From IMG/VR virus record IMGVR_UViG_3300030105_000710, positions 1 through 25,385 of that record: a stretch of DNA of 25,385 nucleotides; one strand, 5' to 3'. This stretch comes from a virus. The first letter of the stretch is position 1, and every line of letters starts with the position of its first letter. Positions 1-7,742 of the stretch are shown piece after piece. The notes under the pieces are model-generated. The model made no database searches, was not told the DNA's origin, and was given only the letters and a program-made list of their open reading frames with translations. The translations under genes were made by a program, and so were the position numbers.

Positions 1-266
1 AAGCCCGTTTTATCGCCGACATACCGAAGGCCGGATGATACTAATTCAGGAATCGCGCCAAGAGCTTCTGCCCCAGCATCAGTCATGCCCCTTGCGCCGA
101 ACTCAGCCGCCCGCAATGCTTGGTTGCCTATGCTTTGCTCAGGAGCCTTCTGGGGTGCATCAAATTGTTGTTGAAAGTATGACATAACTTCGGCCTCTGA
201 CGCATTGTCAGGAGCAGTTATTTCAAATGCTTCGCCGGATGGGGATGTGATTTCGTATGTTGCCAT
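1..266 (-). CDS. Large internal virion/ejection-type protein, N-terminus only (partial)
   Basis: An open frame starts with ATG at 266 and runs off the left edge after about 88 codons. It begins MATYEITSPSGEAFEITAPD and continues with an S-E-A-E-V-M-S-Y-F-Q segment. This short beta-rich opening (x-Y-E-I-T-x-P-x-G followed by a helix ending YFQ) is, from my knowledge, common at the N-terminus of very large phage internal or ejection proteins and polyvalent proteins. The rest is Ala/Gly-rich helix (FGARGMTDAGAEALGAIPEL). The start overlaps the stop of the upstream gene as TAATG, so translation is probably coupled. Function is inferred from the N-terminal pattern and from its place after two other internal-type proteins; the catalytic part, if any, lies outside the window. 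Confidence 0.75.
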   Translation of the reverse strand, partial: MATYEITSPSGEAFEITAPDNASEAEVMSYFQQQFDAPQKAPEQSIGNQALRAAEFGARGMTDAGAEALGAIPELVSSGLRYVGDKTG

Positions 267-1729
267 TATTTAATCTTTCTAATCCCCCATCCATCTGAAG
301 TTGGCAGGGTGGTATCAGGCACAGCCCCTTGGAACGCTGCCTCAGTAGGTGGCCTAGCTTCCATTTCATCGCGCCCATACTCCTCACGATACCGAGTTGT
401 GGCACTGTCGGCGTTCCTGATATTGCGCTGGTTCAATGCTATTAATTCGCTGATACGTTGCTGGACGAACTTTTCGTCAGTTGGGTTTGCAATTATTTCA
501 TTCCAAATACGCTTTGCGTCCCCCTCTGTCTGGATGCCTTTATTTAGACGCAGGCTTTCATTCCTTAGCCGCTCCAGGTTCGTTATAAAAGCCCCATAAT
601 TTCGGCTTACTTGGTCTGACTGCCCAAAGTATTGACGGCCCTTACTTTCAATATTCCTGAAAAATCCCAAGTCAAGTGTGCCTTCGTCGATCATCTTTGA
701 AAACGCCATCAAGTCGGCGTTAATGCCTTCAGTTGACTTGGAAAAATCAATAGTCGACTCTATTTGTTTTTGTATTGCTGCTGGGATCGGTTTTGCAGCC
801 TTCATTTCCCGTGCTACTCTTGCTTTATATGCAGGTGTTGCCTTCATTGCCTTTTCTTGCTGCGATGCTGCTGCGATTGAAGCTCTGCTAGGCGGGGGGC
901 CATTTGGCGGCAACGCGACCGGCATACCAGTAGGTGCCGCTGATGGTAACGCCGCAGGAGGCGCACTCGACGGCCCTGGAGCCTCCGGCGGTGCATTTGC
1001 CCCCAAATCTACAGGGTTTGGTGCTCGGCCATACCAAGCCGCCATTCCTGGTGCAGCTTTCATATTTAGCAAATACTGTTGGAATTTAGGGTCTTGTAAA
1101 GCCCTTTCATAGTTACGTTGTGCGGTTGTCTTTTTCCCTGCCGAAATTTCAGCCTTTGATATTTCATGCGCTCTTTTTTCTCTAGCGTCGGCAACAGTCT
1201 GGGCTCTCGTATTAGCAGCAACACCACTTGCATAATCTCGACCTTCCCCTAATAGCTTGGCTCTATAACCACGATTTTCATCACGATCCGTCATGGCCTG
1301 CTCTCTAGCCATCAAGTTACTGGATACATCTCGCATCGCATCATTAGCATATCGACTATCCAAGCCGCTAAGGTTCGCCATCAAGCGTTCTTGGTAAGAC
1401 CGGCCTTTATCCACAACAGGTTCCATTTCCGTAGACCCAACATCGGTTTCGGCATCCTCTAGTTCTGGGACATAAGTCGAACCCGCCTCCATAGTAATCT
1501 CTTTATCTTTCTTGAACGCGTCATTGAAGGCTTTAGCCACGTTACTTTGATCCTTGGCATCCATACCAGCAAACAAGCCCTGAAGCCCTTTCTGCAAAGC
1601 ATACGCAATGCCTTGAGTGTTGCCCTTGATGTTGCCAATAGCAGCCGCGTCTGGGGCCAGTGCCGCCGCTAGGCTATTACCTCGACCGTATTGACTACCC
1701 ATGCCGCCAGATGATTTTCCATATGCCAT
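266..1729 (-). CDS. Putative ejection / internal virion protein
   Basis: 487 residues, mostly helical and low in hydrophobic segments, so probably a soluble virion component. Residues 1-20 are Gly/Ser-rich. The middle (about 100-220) is charged helix with coiled-coil character. Residues about 240-290 form a Pro/Ala-rich linker, followed by a more conserved C-terminal helical domain containing LERLRNESLRLNKGIQTEGD and A-K-R-I-W-N-E. I recall this 'LRN-x-SLRLNKG-x-QTEGDA' block from internal or ejection proteins of podovirus-like phages. It is 4 nt downstream of the 318-residue virion protein and overlaps the next large gene by one base (TAATG). A role in DNA delivery is inferred from context and the C-terminal pattern, not from a catalytic motif. 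Confidence 0.75.
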   Translation of the reverse strand: MAYGKSSGGMGSQYGRGNSLAAALAPDAAAIGNIKGNTQGIAYALQKGLQGLFAGMDAKDQSNVAKAFNDAFKKDKEITMEAGSTYVPELEDAETDVGSTEMEPVVDKGRSYQERLMANLSGLDSRYANDAMRDVSSNLMAREQAMTDRDENRGYRAKLLGEGRDYASGVAANTRAQTVADAREKRAHEISKAEISAGKKTTAQRNYERALQDPKFQQYLLNMKAAPGMAAWYGRAPNPVDLGANAPPEAPGPSSAPPAALPSAAPTGMPVALPPNGPPPSRASIAAASQQEKAMKATPAYKARVAREMKAAKPIPAAIQKQIESTIDFSKSTEGINADLMAFSKMIDEGTLDLGFFRNIESKGRQYFGQSDQVSRNYGAFITNLERLRNESLRLNKGIQTEGDAKRIWNEIIANPTDEKFVQQRISELIALNQRNIRNADSATTRYREEYGRDEMEARPPTEAAFQGAVPDTTLPTSDGWGIRKIK

Positions 1730-1733
1730 TTAT

Positions 1734-2690
1734 TTATTTCCCTAAATAATAACCGCCCGCACCTAGTGCCGACCCTCCAAGGCCGTACAGCCCTTGAAGA
1801 TTACTGTTGTACGTTGAAAGGTTGCCTTGATACGCTTGACTATTTCCAGCGTTCTGTTGATTAGCAGAAGCATACGCTGCGCCTTGATAATCAGGTGCTG
1901 CAATCTGGCCTTGCGGCGTGTTGAGAAATGATGGCCCTTGCGGTTGTGATCCTGACGATAAAGTAGCCAATTCTGACAGCGGTTGCGTTCGTTGCATCAA
2001 TATTTCGTTTATTGCTCGATCTCTTGCAGCGGATTGTAGCCCGAAATCGCGGGCAGCTTCGTTCCCTGCGTTAATATCTGCTCCTAAACGGAAGTCATTT
2101 TGCGCACGATTAAATTCATCAAATGCGTTGTCAAACCCTTCAGATCCGGTTACAAATCCTTGATTCGCTAAAGATGTATTTAATGCAGCCCTATCTCTGT
2201 CTGCTTGCGTATTGTTTCTAGCTAAAATTGCGTCTAACGATCTTTGCCGTGATGTTTCATCAAACGTTGGCGCAGCACCTAAAGTACTTAAACTAAACGG
2301 ATTGGCTAAAGTGCTTTGTACCTGCCCTAGCTGACTTTCAGCAGTGTCAGCATATTGTTGAGATACCCGATTTGAACTATCAAATAATGATTGTTGTTGC
2401 GGAGATAATTTCTGTTCTACTTGGAACCTTTGAAAAGGTGCATCGACAAAGTTACCAGTACCGTCATCAATTTTTCCGTAATTTTCGCGCCCCGTTGCTC
2501 CAGCCCATGCTGAAGAAAATTCGTCCTCAACTGGTTTAAATTCAACTGAGCCGCCTGGACTTATTTGATCTATAAAATTTAAATTTCTCGTGTCAACGGC
2601 TGCATTTCTGTTAAATTCTGCTTGTTCAGATGCTACTTGAGGTGCGCTAACAACTACTGGTGCTGGTGCTTGCGGTTTAGATTTGCCCAT
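1734..2690 (-). CDS. Putative internal virion protein (ejection-type, Gly/Ala-rich C-terminus)
   Basis: 318 residues, Gln/Asn/Ala-rich. It opens MGKSKPQAPAPVVVSAP and has a central long helical region with a 'RAALNTSLANQGFVTGSEGF' block followed by an N-A-F-D-E-F-N-R-A-Q-N-D pattern. I recognise this from structural proteins encoded next to tail/neck genes in many P22-like and related podophages. The C-terminus (about 297-318) is a short Gly/Ala/Leu stretch ending YYLGK, which could insert in membrane. The start lies 14 nt inside the end of the upstream GNAT-like gene, so the two are likely co-translated. No enzymatic motif was seen. Confidence 0.7.
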   Translation of the reverse strand: MGKSKPQAPAPVVVSAPQVASEQAEFNRNAAVDTRNLNFIDQISPGGSVEFKPVEDEFSSAWAGATGRENYGKIDDGTGNFVDAPFQRFQVEQKLSPQQQSLFDSSNRVSQQYADTAESQLGQVQSTLANPFSLSTLGAAPTFDETSRQRSLDAILARNNTQADRDRAALNTSLANQGFVTGSEGFDNAFDEFNRAQNDFRLGADINAGNEAARDFGLQSAARDRAINEILMQRTQPLSELATLSSGSQPQGPSFLNTPQGQIAAPDYQGAAYASANQQNAGNSQAYQGNLSTYNSNLQGLYGLGGSALGAGGYYLGK

Positions 2691-3117
2691 CGCAATTTTC
2701 CTTTAAAAATTTATTATAATCAGGGAGTAACATCCTCATTACAACTGCGTGTCGTTTCTTGCCGAATTGGTGAGCTAATATTGCTTCTTGTTTGAAACCG
2801 ATATGCTCGTTTACTTTTAGTGCTTTTATGTTATCCGCTGGGGTCGTTGTAAATATCTTATAACACTTTAACTGTTCAAACGGATACCGTAAAATTTCTT
2901 TTATTGTATTCTTCTTTGCCCAAACGGGACTTGTAGCAGCCATGCTTAGTTGTATAGTTCCAAAATGCGCGTGGTAATCATTAAAAATAAACCCCGCCAC
3001 TATTTTTTCTTTTACTATATATCCAATTCCAATATATTTTTCAAAACCCTCGTACACATGAGGTATATGATTAGATACCCATTCTGCAATTCTTTCATCA
3101 TGCCCATACATTAACAT
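2677..3117 (-). CDS. GNAT-like N-acetyltransferase in the virion module
   Basis: 146 residues with the layout of a phage-type GNAT domain. The core beta strands read YIGIGYIVKEKIVAGFIF. A motif-A-like region around residues 60-85 follows, then the motif-B signature N-I-K-A-L-K-V-N-E-H-I-G-F-K (the family's N-x-x-A-x-x-x-x-x-x-x-G-F element). GNAT proteins transfer acetyl or other acyl groups from CoA to amines; the substrate cannot be read from sequence. It sits between a tail/neck protein (gap about 20 nt) and an internal-type virion protein whose start overlaps its end by 14 nt. The context suggests modification of a virion or host-envelope target, which is inference. The acetyl-CoA-binding loop is degenerate, so activity is not assured. 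Confidence 0.75.
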   Translation of the reverse strand: MLMYGHDERIAEWVSNHIPHVYEGFEKYIGIGYIVKEKIVAGFIFNDYHAHFGTIQLSMAATSPVWAKKNTIKEILRYPFEQLKCYKIFTTTPADNIKALKVNEHIGFKQEAILAHQFGKKRHAVVMRMLLPDYNKFLKENCDGQI

Positions 3118-3137
3118 TTTTTGTTAACAATGTACAT

Positions 3138-4661
3138 TTAAAGCTGGCCACCCCTTACAAATGTAAAATTGGTTGCAATCCAAGATGGTTTAGCAGTTGT
3201 TGTATTTACACGAATGCGTATAGCACCTGACCGTCCTACACCCCGAACACCCCGCCAGCCTTTGTATATTTGTGCCGCTGTCCCCCAAACACCTCTACCC
3301 CATTTGGACACACCCCATATGCCAGATCGTGTCGGAGATGCAGCGGCTATGCCAGTTGGTTCAACTATCTGAAAATCTGTATTTAAATCTACAGCGGCGT
3401 TTGGGTTGCCGTCGCTTTCAAATATAGGCTCAACTAATTTAAAAATTTTCGTTTGGCTTGGGCTTTTAAAATAACTGAACGCTTGCGCTGCATCTGCTTC
3501 GATAGCATTGCCGTTATCAGATGTGCCATCATCAAATTTATATACTACGCCTTCTGTGCTGCCCCACATTAATGAATCATTTACAAGGCCAAAGCAAAGG
3601 GCGTCCATTCCAGTAAATCGACACGGCGCACCTGTGATTGTGTTAAATACATACTGATGCATTGTCTGTGTGGACAAAGGTACATTGAAAACAAGCATTT
3701 GTCCCCTAGGATAGAGTATCGCTTGCCAGCCAAAAACGTCTTTGTAAGAGCGCACCGCATCGTTTACAGCTTTTGATATTTGTTGAGACAAAGCAGCTAA
3801 TTCTGCTTGGCTTCTGTCCATTGTTAGAATTGCAGATAATGGCACAAAGCCGTCTTGAGTTATCAACACAAGGTCACTGCCAGCCTTCACAAAGAACCTT
3901 CTGCCAATCGGCATTCCAATGCTGAATACACCAATTAAGGCCCAAGTATTAACGCTAGCAGGATTTGTTCCAGAATAGACAGCCACTTCACCTTCTGACG
4001 TAACAAATACTGCTACGTCGTCCATTCCGTCTCCAGCATCTCTCGTCCATGTCCCCATTCCAGCTAAATGACCGCCGCGTCTAAACACACCAGCTAAAGG
4101 GAACTCTGTTGCAGCACCTGAAACGTTGTTTACAGCAAGATAATATGCTGACAATGAATCAACTTCACCAACCCATAACCGATTTTGGTGTATATTACCC
4201 CAAATTAATTTTGTTGCAGTCATGCCTGTGCAAGTAATGGCTGTGGTTGCCCAAGTCGTGCCGTTAAATATTAAAGGCGTGTCCTCGCCGTTAAAACATC
4301 GAACAAACTGCCCTGCTCCGGTTCCCATATTTACAAACTGCCAACGATTATTTGAGTGTCCTGTTGAGACAGCACTGCCAACTGCACCTGCTGACGTAAC
4401 GTCATATATATTACCAGCATTAGCCGCAAAAAGCTGACCTGTTCCAGACAGTGGTATATACTCAATTAGCGTTTCAACTGCTCCAGACATTCCAGTAGCG
4501 TGTGCCGTGTTGCCTCGTCGCATAGTTACTTTGTCTGTTGACGGGAACCAATTATCCAGTATTACCGCGTGTGTTTCAGGCATGTCTGCCAAGCTCTCAC
4601 GAGTGTCCCATCCCGCAACGGGCGGCGGCATTGAAATTGAGGATGCTGCTTGCTGTGCCAT
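3138..4661 (-). CDS. Large tail/neck protein (P22 gp10-like position)
   Basis: 507 residues, beta-rich. The N-terminus (PPPVAGWDTRESLADMPETH, then A-V-I-L-D-N-W-F-P) with the following M-R-R-G block is a recurrent opening of a phage structural protein placed after the head-tail adaptor. The body has repeated short beta blades (e.g. NAGNIYDVTSAG, WGSTEGVVYKFDDGT), consistent with a beta-propeller or tail-stabilisation fold. By position and length it fills the role of the P22 gp10 packaged-DNA stabilisation/tail hub protein, but I cannot claim direct homology. The start ATG at 4661 has only a weak upstream GGTAG, and the 108 nt upstream hold a convincing promoter on the opposite strand. Confidence 0.7.
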   Translation of the reverse strand: MAQQAASSISMPPPVAGWDTRESLADMPETHAVILDNWFPSTDKVTMRRGNTAHATGMSGAVETLIEYIPLSGTGQLFAANAGNIYDVTSAGAVGSAVSTGHSNNRWQFVNMGTGAGQFVRCFNGEDTPLIFNGTTWATTAITCTGMTATKLIWGNIHQNRLWVGEVDSLSAYYLAVNNVSGAATEFPLAGVFRRGGHLAGMGTWTRDAGDGMDDVAVFVTSEGEVAVYSGTNPASVNTWALIGVFSIGMPIGRRFFVKAGSDLVLITQDGFVPLSAILTMDRSQAELAALSQQISKAVNDAVRSYKDVFGWQAILYPRGQMLVFNVPLSTQTMHQYVFNTITGAPCRFTGMDALCFGLVNDSLMWGSTEGVVYKFDDGTSDNGNAIEADAAQAFSYFKSPSQTKIFKLVEPIFESDGNPNAAVDLNTDFQIVEPTGIAAASPTRSGIWGVSKWGRGVWGTAAQIYKGWRGVRGVGRSGAIRIRVNTTTAKPSWIATNFTFVRGGQL

Positions 4662-4672
4662 GTTATCTACCG

Positions 4673-4701
4673 TTGCCTTTTGTAATAAAAATGTGTATAA
4701 T
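4673..4701 (+). promoter_or_regulatory. Antisense-oriented sigma70-type promoter inside the virion module
   Basis: TTGCCT (4673-4678), a 17-bp spacer and a perfect TATAAT (4696-4701) on the plus strand, opposite to all flanking genes. A strong ribosome-binding site and a 25-codon ORF follow. The match is better than any seen for the leftward late genes. Whether it fires is inference. Confidence 0.5.
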
Positions 4702-4727
4702 TAAGGGTCTGGAAAAGGGAGGTTACT

Positions 4728-4805
4728 ATGGATAAAAACGAACGCGGCGATTTTGCGAACTTCATTCTTCTACCTCACAATCAATTCATTCTCAGGAACG
4801 TCTAA
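4728..4805 (+). CDS. Possible 25-residue micro-ORF, antisense to the LPD23 gene end
   Basis: ATG at 4728 is preceded by AAGGGAGG (4715-4722, 5-nt spacing), one of the strongest Shine-Dalgarno matches in the window, and by a TTGCCT-N17-TATAAT promoter. The peptide is MDKNERGDFANFILLPHNQF plus five residues, with no recognised domain. Its 3' part overlaps the end of the leftward 4770-6206 gene. It could be a real peptide, a leader, or only the translated head of an antisense transcript. Confidence 0.35.
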   Translation: MDKNERGDFANFILLPHNQFILRNV

Positions 4806-6206
4806 AGTATCCCAAGGCGGTGTTGCTCTGCGTTGTTCCGGCGTGTAATCCATGCGGGTTTGTACGTTACGGGCTTCGGCCTCCCCTGCTAGGCGTTGAT
4901 AGAGTTCAAAGTCTGTGCGCTGGTCATGCGCTTTTCTGAGCTTGTCTATATCTCGCATCTTAGTAGCGGCAGGTTGCAATTTCTCCATTTTACGACCCGC
5001 CTTTAGCGCAGCAGCCTTTGCTTGCTTCCTGTCACCCATAACTGAATTGAATTTATTTATTTGGCTGCTAGTTAAAGACCCGTTCATTTCTTCAAGGTGT
5101 TTATTCCTTAAAAACGCGGCAGCACCTCTAACCCACTCATCTCTTGCGGGGCCTGCCTTTTTAGGCTGTATTCCAATCGTGTCTCTGATTTCTGTAGACC
5201 ATCTATACCAATCCATCGTATTAGTGACCATCGAAGGCTTCGGGTTTGCTGCCTTAGAAAGTTCGTCTAATTTAGTGTAATAATCAGCCTGCATAAACGC
5301 GGCTCTATCTTCTTTGTGGCTGTCGTATTCCTTCTTGTCCCGGTAATGCACCCCAGCGCGACGGTGATAATCAAGGGTAACGCTGTCCCGCGCTGTCTCA
5401 GGATTGCCCCCGCGAGAAAAGTTTTCAGTTTCTTGCGTGGCGTGTTGGAACTCATGGTTTGCCACACTCCTACGCTCTGCATTATCACTGCCCTTCGCTA
5501 CGACAGTCTTGAATGATGGGTCATACTCCCCGCCTATTGGCCCCCTCGATATGCTTTGCTGGGTTGCATCCCACATATCAGGGTATGCCCCCTGCAACTC
5601 ATCATGCTGCAACCGCTGATACCCCTTCGGCGCGCCCGCAGGAGTTTCAAGGAATGACGCACTATCATCAATCTCAAACTTCCATTGCCCATCAACGTCT
5701 TTATACCAACCTGTCTCTTTCCAGACTTGGTTTCTGTCTGCACCCTTCGCCGTCAGGTCTTGGGCTTGCTGTAGGGCTGCTTGATCCGCTGTCTTGGCAG
5801 ACCTGCCGCCAAACATACGCAAGGCACCTTTAGGCACCTCTGAGAAGGCACCTAACCCAGCCATTTCCGCAACAAGCTCTAGGTTAACCTTATTATACTG
5901 GTCAGTCGCTTCCGGTGGTGCCGTGCCACTCATAACCGTTGGGCCAAGAGACAGGCTTGTGTCAATGGCTTTCTTATAACTATCGCCAACCGCCTTCAGA
6001 CCGCTTTCCAGCTTTCCAGGCACATCGGCGTGAAGAAGCTGCAATAGTGAACCTATAGGGCTGTCAACCATTGCTTGCATGGCACTAGTCTTTATTTCAG
6101 GTTTAGCCGTTGAACTGCCCCTTGGCCCCATACCAGACAAGCTCTGTCTATACGGAGTTGGCGTGGCAGCTTTTTCCATGCCTAATATCTGCTCTATAAA
6201 GCCCAC
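4770..6206 (-). CDS. LPD23-type polyvalent domain protein with zincin-like HExxH motif
   Basis: 478 residues. Residues about 155-460 match my memory of the 'large polyvalent protein-associated domain 23' pattern. It has an N-R-Q-V-W-K-E-T-G-W opening (159-168), an 'FEIDDS' strand (177-182), the metal-site-like HEFQH at 251-255 (HExxH form), and the closing block LAGEAEARNVQTRMDYTPEQ followed by R-R-A-T-P-P-W-D-T-L-D. The domain is usually seen inside giant polyvalent phage or conjugation proteins; here it is a separate gene. A metallopeptidase activity is inferred from HExxH plus the later Glu-rich segment and is unproven. Translation seems to start at GTG (6206) directly after the TAA of the adaptor gene, with a GGAGGCGA Shine-Dalgarno about 8 nt upstream; the alternative is ATG at 6179. 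Confidence 0.75.
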   Translation of the reverse strand: MGFIEQILGMEKAATPTPYRQSLSGMGPRGSSTAKPEIKTSAMQAMVDSPIGSLLQLLHADVPGKLESGLKAVGDSYKKAIDTSLSLGPTVMSGTAPPEATDQYNKVNLELVAEMAGLGAFSEVPKGALRMFGGRSAKTADQAALQQAQDLTAKGADRNQVWKETGWYKDVDGQWKFEIDDSASFLETPAGAPKGYQRLQHDELQGAYPDMWDATQQSISRGPIGGEYDPSFKTVVAKGSDNAERRSVANHEFQHATQETENFSRGGNPETARDSVTLDYHRRAGVHYRDKKEYDSHKEDRAAFMQADYYTKLDELSKAANPKPSMVTNTMDWYRWSTEIRDTIGIQPKKAGPARDEWVRGAAAFLRNKHLEEMNGSLTSSQINKFNSVMGDRKQAKAAALKAGRKMEKLQPAATKMRDIDKLRKAHDQRTDFELYQRLAGEAEARNVQTRMDYTPEQRRATPPWDTLDVPENELIVR

Positions 6207-6935
6207 TTAAAAATCGCCTCCATAAGATGCCCGACTAGCTTTAGGCGTTCCGTCAAAGTGCCGCGAGTTCTGCCCAAAGATGTCGGCAACAATAGCCACA
6301 TTTGCTGAAGCTGTTTCATTTCCAACTAAAATATCAAAGTAATCTAGAAAACTCCTGTACGCCGATTGAAATGGCTGACCCTCGGCTGCAAGCCATTCAT
6401 AAACTGCGTATCTGATAATTAGTTCTTCATCTATTAATGGTTTATCAGTATCTATTGTAAATGCTGCTTTCTCGCTACCACCTGCTGCGACTTCGCACCA
6501 ATTCTTTTTAATATATTCAAATGCTACGGTCACACCGCTAGTTATTGCGGGTGCAGTTAACACAGCCCCGCCTCTAAATATAAATTTTTTGTTTTGACTA
6601 GAAAACGTTTGAATTTTTAATCCGTTCCACTCAACTGGGCTGATCGGCCCAGAAATAAGATTGTTGCTACTTCTATCCCACATTGTCTCAGGGACAAATC
6701 GACCAAAGTTTGACGGCATAGCACTAGCTGCAATTAAAGTTTCAACGCCTGGAGCCGTAACCAACTTTTCTACTCGTAGAATATTCCAAGGATATGACAA
6801 AGTAAGTTTCTGACCACACTTGTTAATGACTCTCAGCATATTCTCAGCGTCAGGATTAGCATTGCCAGCTATAGTTGTAGGCTTCGGGCCTTTTGTTTCG
6901 TCTGAAACTGCATTTGCGATAGTTAATAAAGTCAT
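6207..6935 (-). CDS. Head-tail adaptor / connector protein
   Basis: 242 residues. The sequence follows the common phage adaptor pattern: an N-terminal helical pair with 'RVINKCGQKLTLSYPWNILR' (about 35-55), then F-G-R-F-V-P-E-T-M-W-D-R (about 77-88), S-P-V-E-W-N-G-L-K, a beta hairpin with 'FIFRGGAVLTAPAITSG', then FEYIKKNWC and a late D-E-E-L-I-I-R-Y helix. Proteins with this pattern join the portal to the tail and are found after the coat gene in podo- and siphovirus modules; P22 gp4 has the equivalent position. An AGGAA Shine-Dalgarno precedes the ATG. The stop TAA abuts the GTG of the next gene, so the two are probably translated together. Confidence 0.8.
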   Translation of the reverse strand: MTLLTIANAVSDETKGPKPTTIAGNANPDAENMLRVINKCGQKLTLSYPWNILRVEKLVTAPGVETLIAASAMPSNFGRFVPETMWDRSSNNLISGPISPVEWNGLKIQTFSSQNKKFIFRGGAVLTAPAITSGVTVAFEYIKKNWCEVAAGGSEKAAFTIDTDKPLIDEELIIRYAVYEWLAAEGQPFQSAYRSFLDYFDILVGNETASANVAIVADIFGQNSRHFDGTPKASRASYGGDF

Positions 6936-6945
6936 CTAAAATTTC

Positions 6946-7146
6946 CTATTTTGCAGGAATTAATTCATCTGGTATAAAGTTATTTTTACACTTATCTGGC
7001 GAGTCCTGCCACCCGTTTTGAATTGTTTCTGGAAATACGAAATATTCTATAAGTTTCCCTGCATCTCTATAGCCAACTATTGGGCCTTCCGGTTTGTTAA
7101 TCTTAATTGTATTTTGTATTTTTTTATGTTTATTTTTTTTTGCCAT
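6946..7146 (-). CDS. Small lysine-rich protein of unknown function
   Basis: 66 residues when started at ATG 7146, which overlaps the upstream stop as TAATG; a longer reading from 7182 would intrude on the upstream gene. The N-terminus is strongly basic (MAKKNKHKKIQNTIKINK), followed by 'PEGPIVGYRDAGKLIEYFVF' and an acidic/Asn-rich tail. No domain recognised. Its place between a DUF6321-like gene and the head-tail adaptor suggests a minor virion or assembly role, which is inference. Confidence 0.6.
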   Translation of the reverse strand: MAKKNKHKKIQNTIKINKPEGPIVGYRDAGKLIEYFVFPETIQNGWQDSPDKCKNNFIPDELIPAK

Positions 7147-7400
7147 TAAGCCCTCTTTGATTTTGCGCCAGCGCATTTCCATCGTTTACGACTTAACCGT
7201 AATGGAGAATCAGGATTTTTTGCTGCTTTAGGGTGTTTTCGCATTTGACCAGCCGACCTTGCACAATAAGCGTCACCTTTGGATGTTCCTGGCCTTACCC
7301 TTGCGCCGCCGCCTTTAGCTTTACCAGCCTGACCAAAAGAAACACGTTTTCCACTAGCCGTAACTTTTACTCTTGCTTTTCCTTTGCTGGGGGTAGCCAT
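7146..7400 (-). CDS. Small basic Cys-containing phage protein (DUF6321-like)
   Basis: 84 residues, very rich in Lys/Arg/Gly. The body reads G-K-A-R-V-K-V-T-A-S-G-K-R-V-S-F-G-Q-A-G-K-A, then 'RVRPGTSKGDAYCARSAGQM', and ends S-P-L-R-L-S-R-K-R-W-K-C. I recall this pattern, with 'GDAYCARSA' and the terminal 'SRKRWKC', as a conserved small phage family (DUF6321). The two Cys could pair or bind metal. It lies in the head gene cluster, 60 nt after the decoration-like gene and beyond a terminator-like hairpin. Molecular role unknown; a nucleic-acid-binding role is possible from charge only. Confidence 0.65.
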   Translation of the reverse strand: MATPSKGKARVKVTASGKRVSFGQAGKAKGGGARVRPGTSKGDAYCARSAGQMRKHPKAAKNPDSPLRLSRKRWKCAGAKSKRA

Positions 7401-7426
7401 GTTTAGTTCCCTTTTAAAAACTTTTT

Positions 7427-7450
7427 GGGCGGCACTTTAATGCACCGCCC
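7427..7450 (-). terminator. Terminator-like hairpin after the capsid/decoration genes
   Basis: GGGCGG and CCGCCC form a 6-bp G+C stem with a 12-nt loop in the 60-nt gap after the 7461-7718 gene. On the minus strand the stem is followed by AAAAAG and then a run of five T, so it is an imperfect leftward terminator; on the plus strand it is followed by ATTTT. It may attenuate rather than stop transcription into the small basic genes and adaptor. Confidence 0.4.
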
Positions 7451-7460
7451 ATTTTAAAGT

Positions 7461-7718
7461 TTAAGCAGAGCCTTTCATAAGTCCTGCTGCAATAAGGACA
7501 AGTCGCATCTCGTTAACCAATGCAATCATGGTATTACGATGTGCCGCCGTATCATATGCGCCAGCCGTGGCACCTGTGCCGCCAGCAGGAGCCGCTACTT
7601 GAGCAGAACCTGACCTTTGAGCCGCAGGGGTCACACCATAGAAACTAACGAGCGCGTCAACTGACTGACCCACCGAAGTTCCTTCAGGGTTTCCGTCACC
7701 AATATATTCAATAGTCAT
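7461..7718 (-). CDS. Head fibre / decoration-like protein
   Basis: 85 residues. It ends with a short Gly/Ala/Thr segment (GGTGATAGAYDTAAHRNTM) and an amphipathic helix L-V-N-E-M-R-L-V-L-I-A-A-G-L-M-K-G. This C-terminal 'ATAGAY ... helix ... GL-x-KG' arrangement is common in small phage proteins annotated as head fibre or head decoration, placed next to the coat gene as here. The N-terminal 45 residues are polar. A ribosome-binding site (AAAGGAAAA) lies just upstream and the gene follows the capsid gene by 24 nt, so they are probably co-transcribed. Assignment rests on pattern and position, not on a defined motif. Confidence 0.55.
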   Translation of the reverse strand: MTIEYIGDGNPEGTSVGQSVDALVSFYGVTPAAQRSGSAQVAAPAGGTGATAGAYDTAAHRNTMIALVNEMRLVLIAAGLMKGSA

Positions 7719-7742
7719 CTTTTTTTCCTTTCGATTTTTAAA

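Noticed and set aside
678-1112. 144-codon plus-strand ORF rich in Gly/Ala
   Set aside because: It mirrors the Pro/Ala-rich linker of the leftward ejection-type gene. It has no Shine-Dalgarno, no family pattern, and the leftward frame has consistent protein character and stop-start overlaps.
7146-7182. Longer start at 7182 for the small lysine-rich gene
   Set aside because: It would overlap the DUF6321-like gene by 37 nt, whereas ATG 7146 gives the TAATG overlap used elsewhere in this genome.
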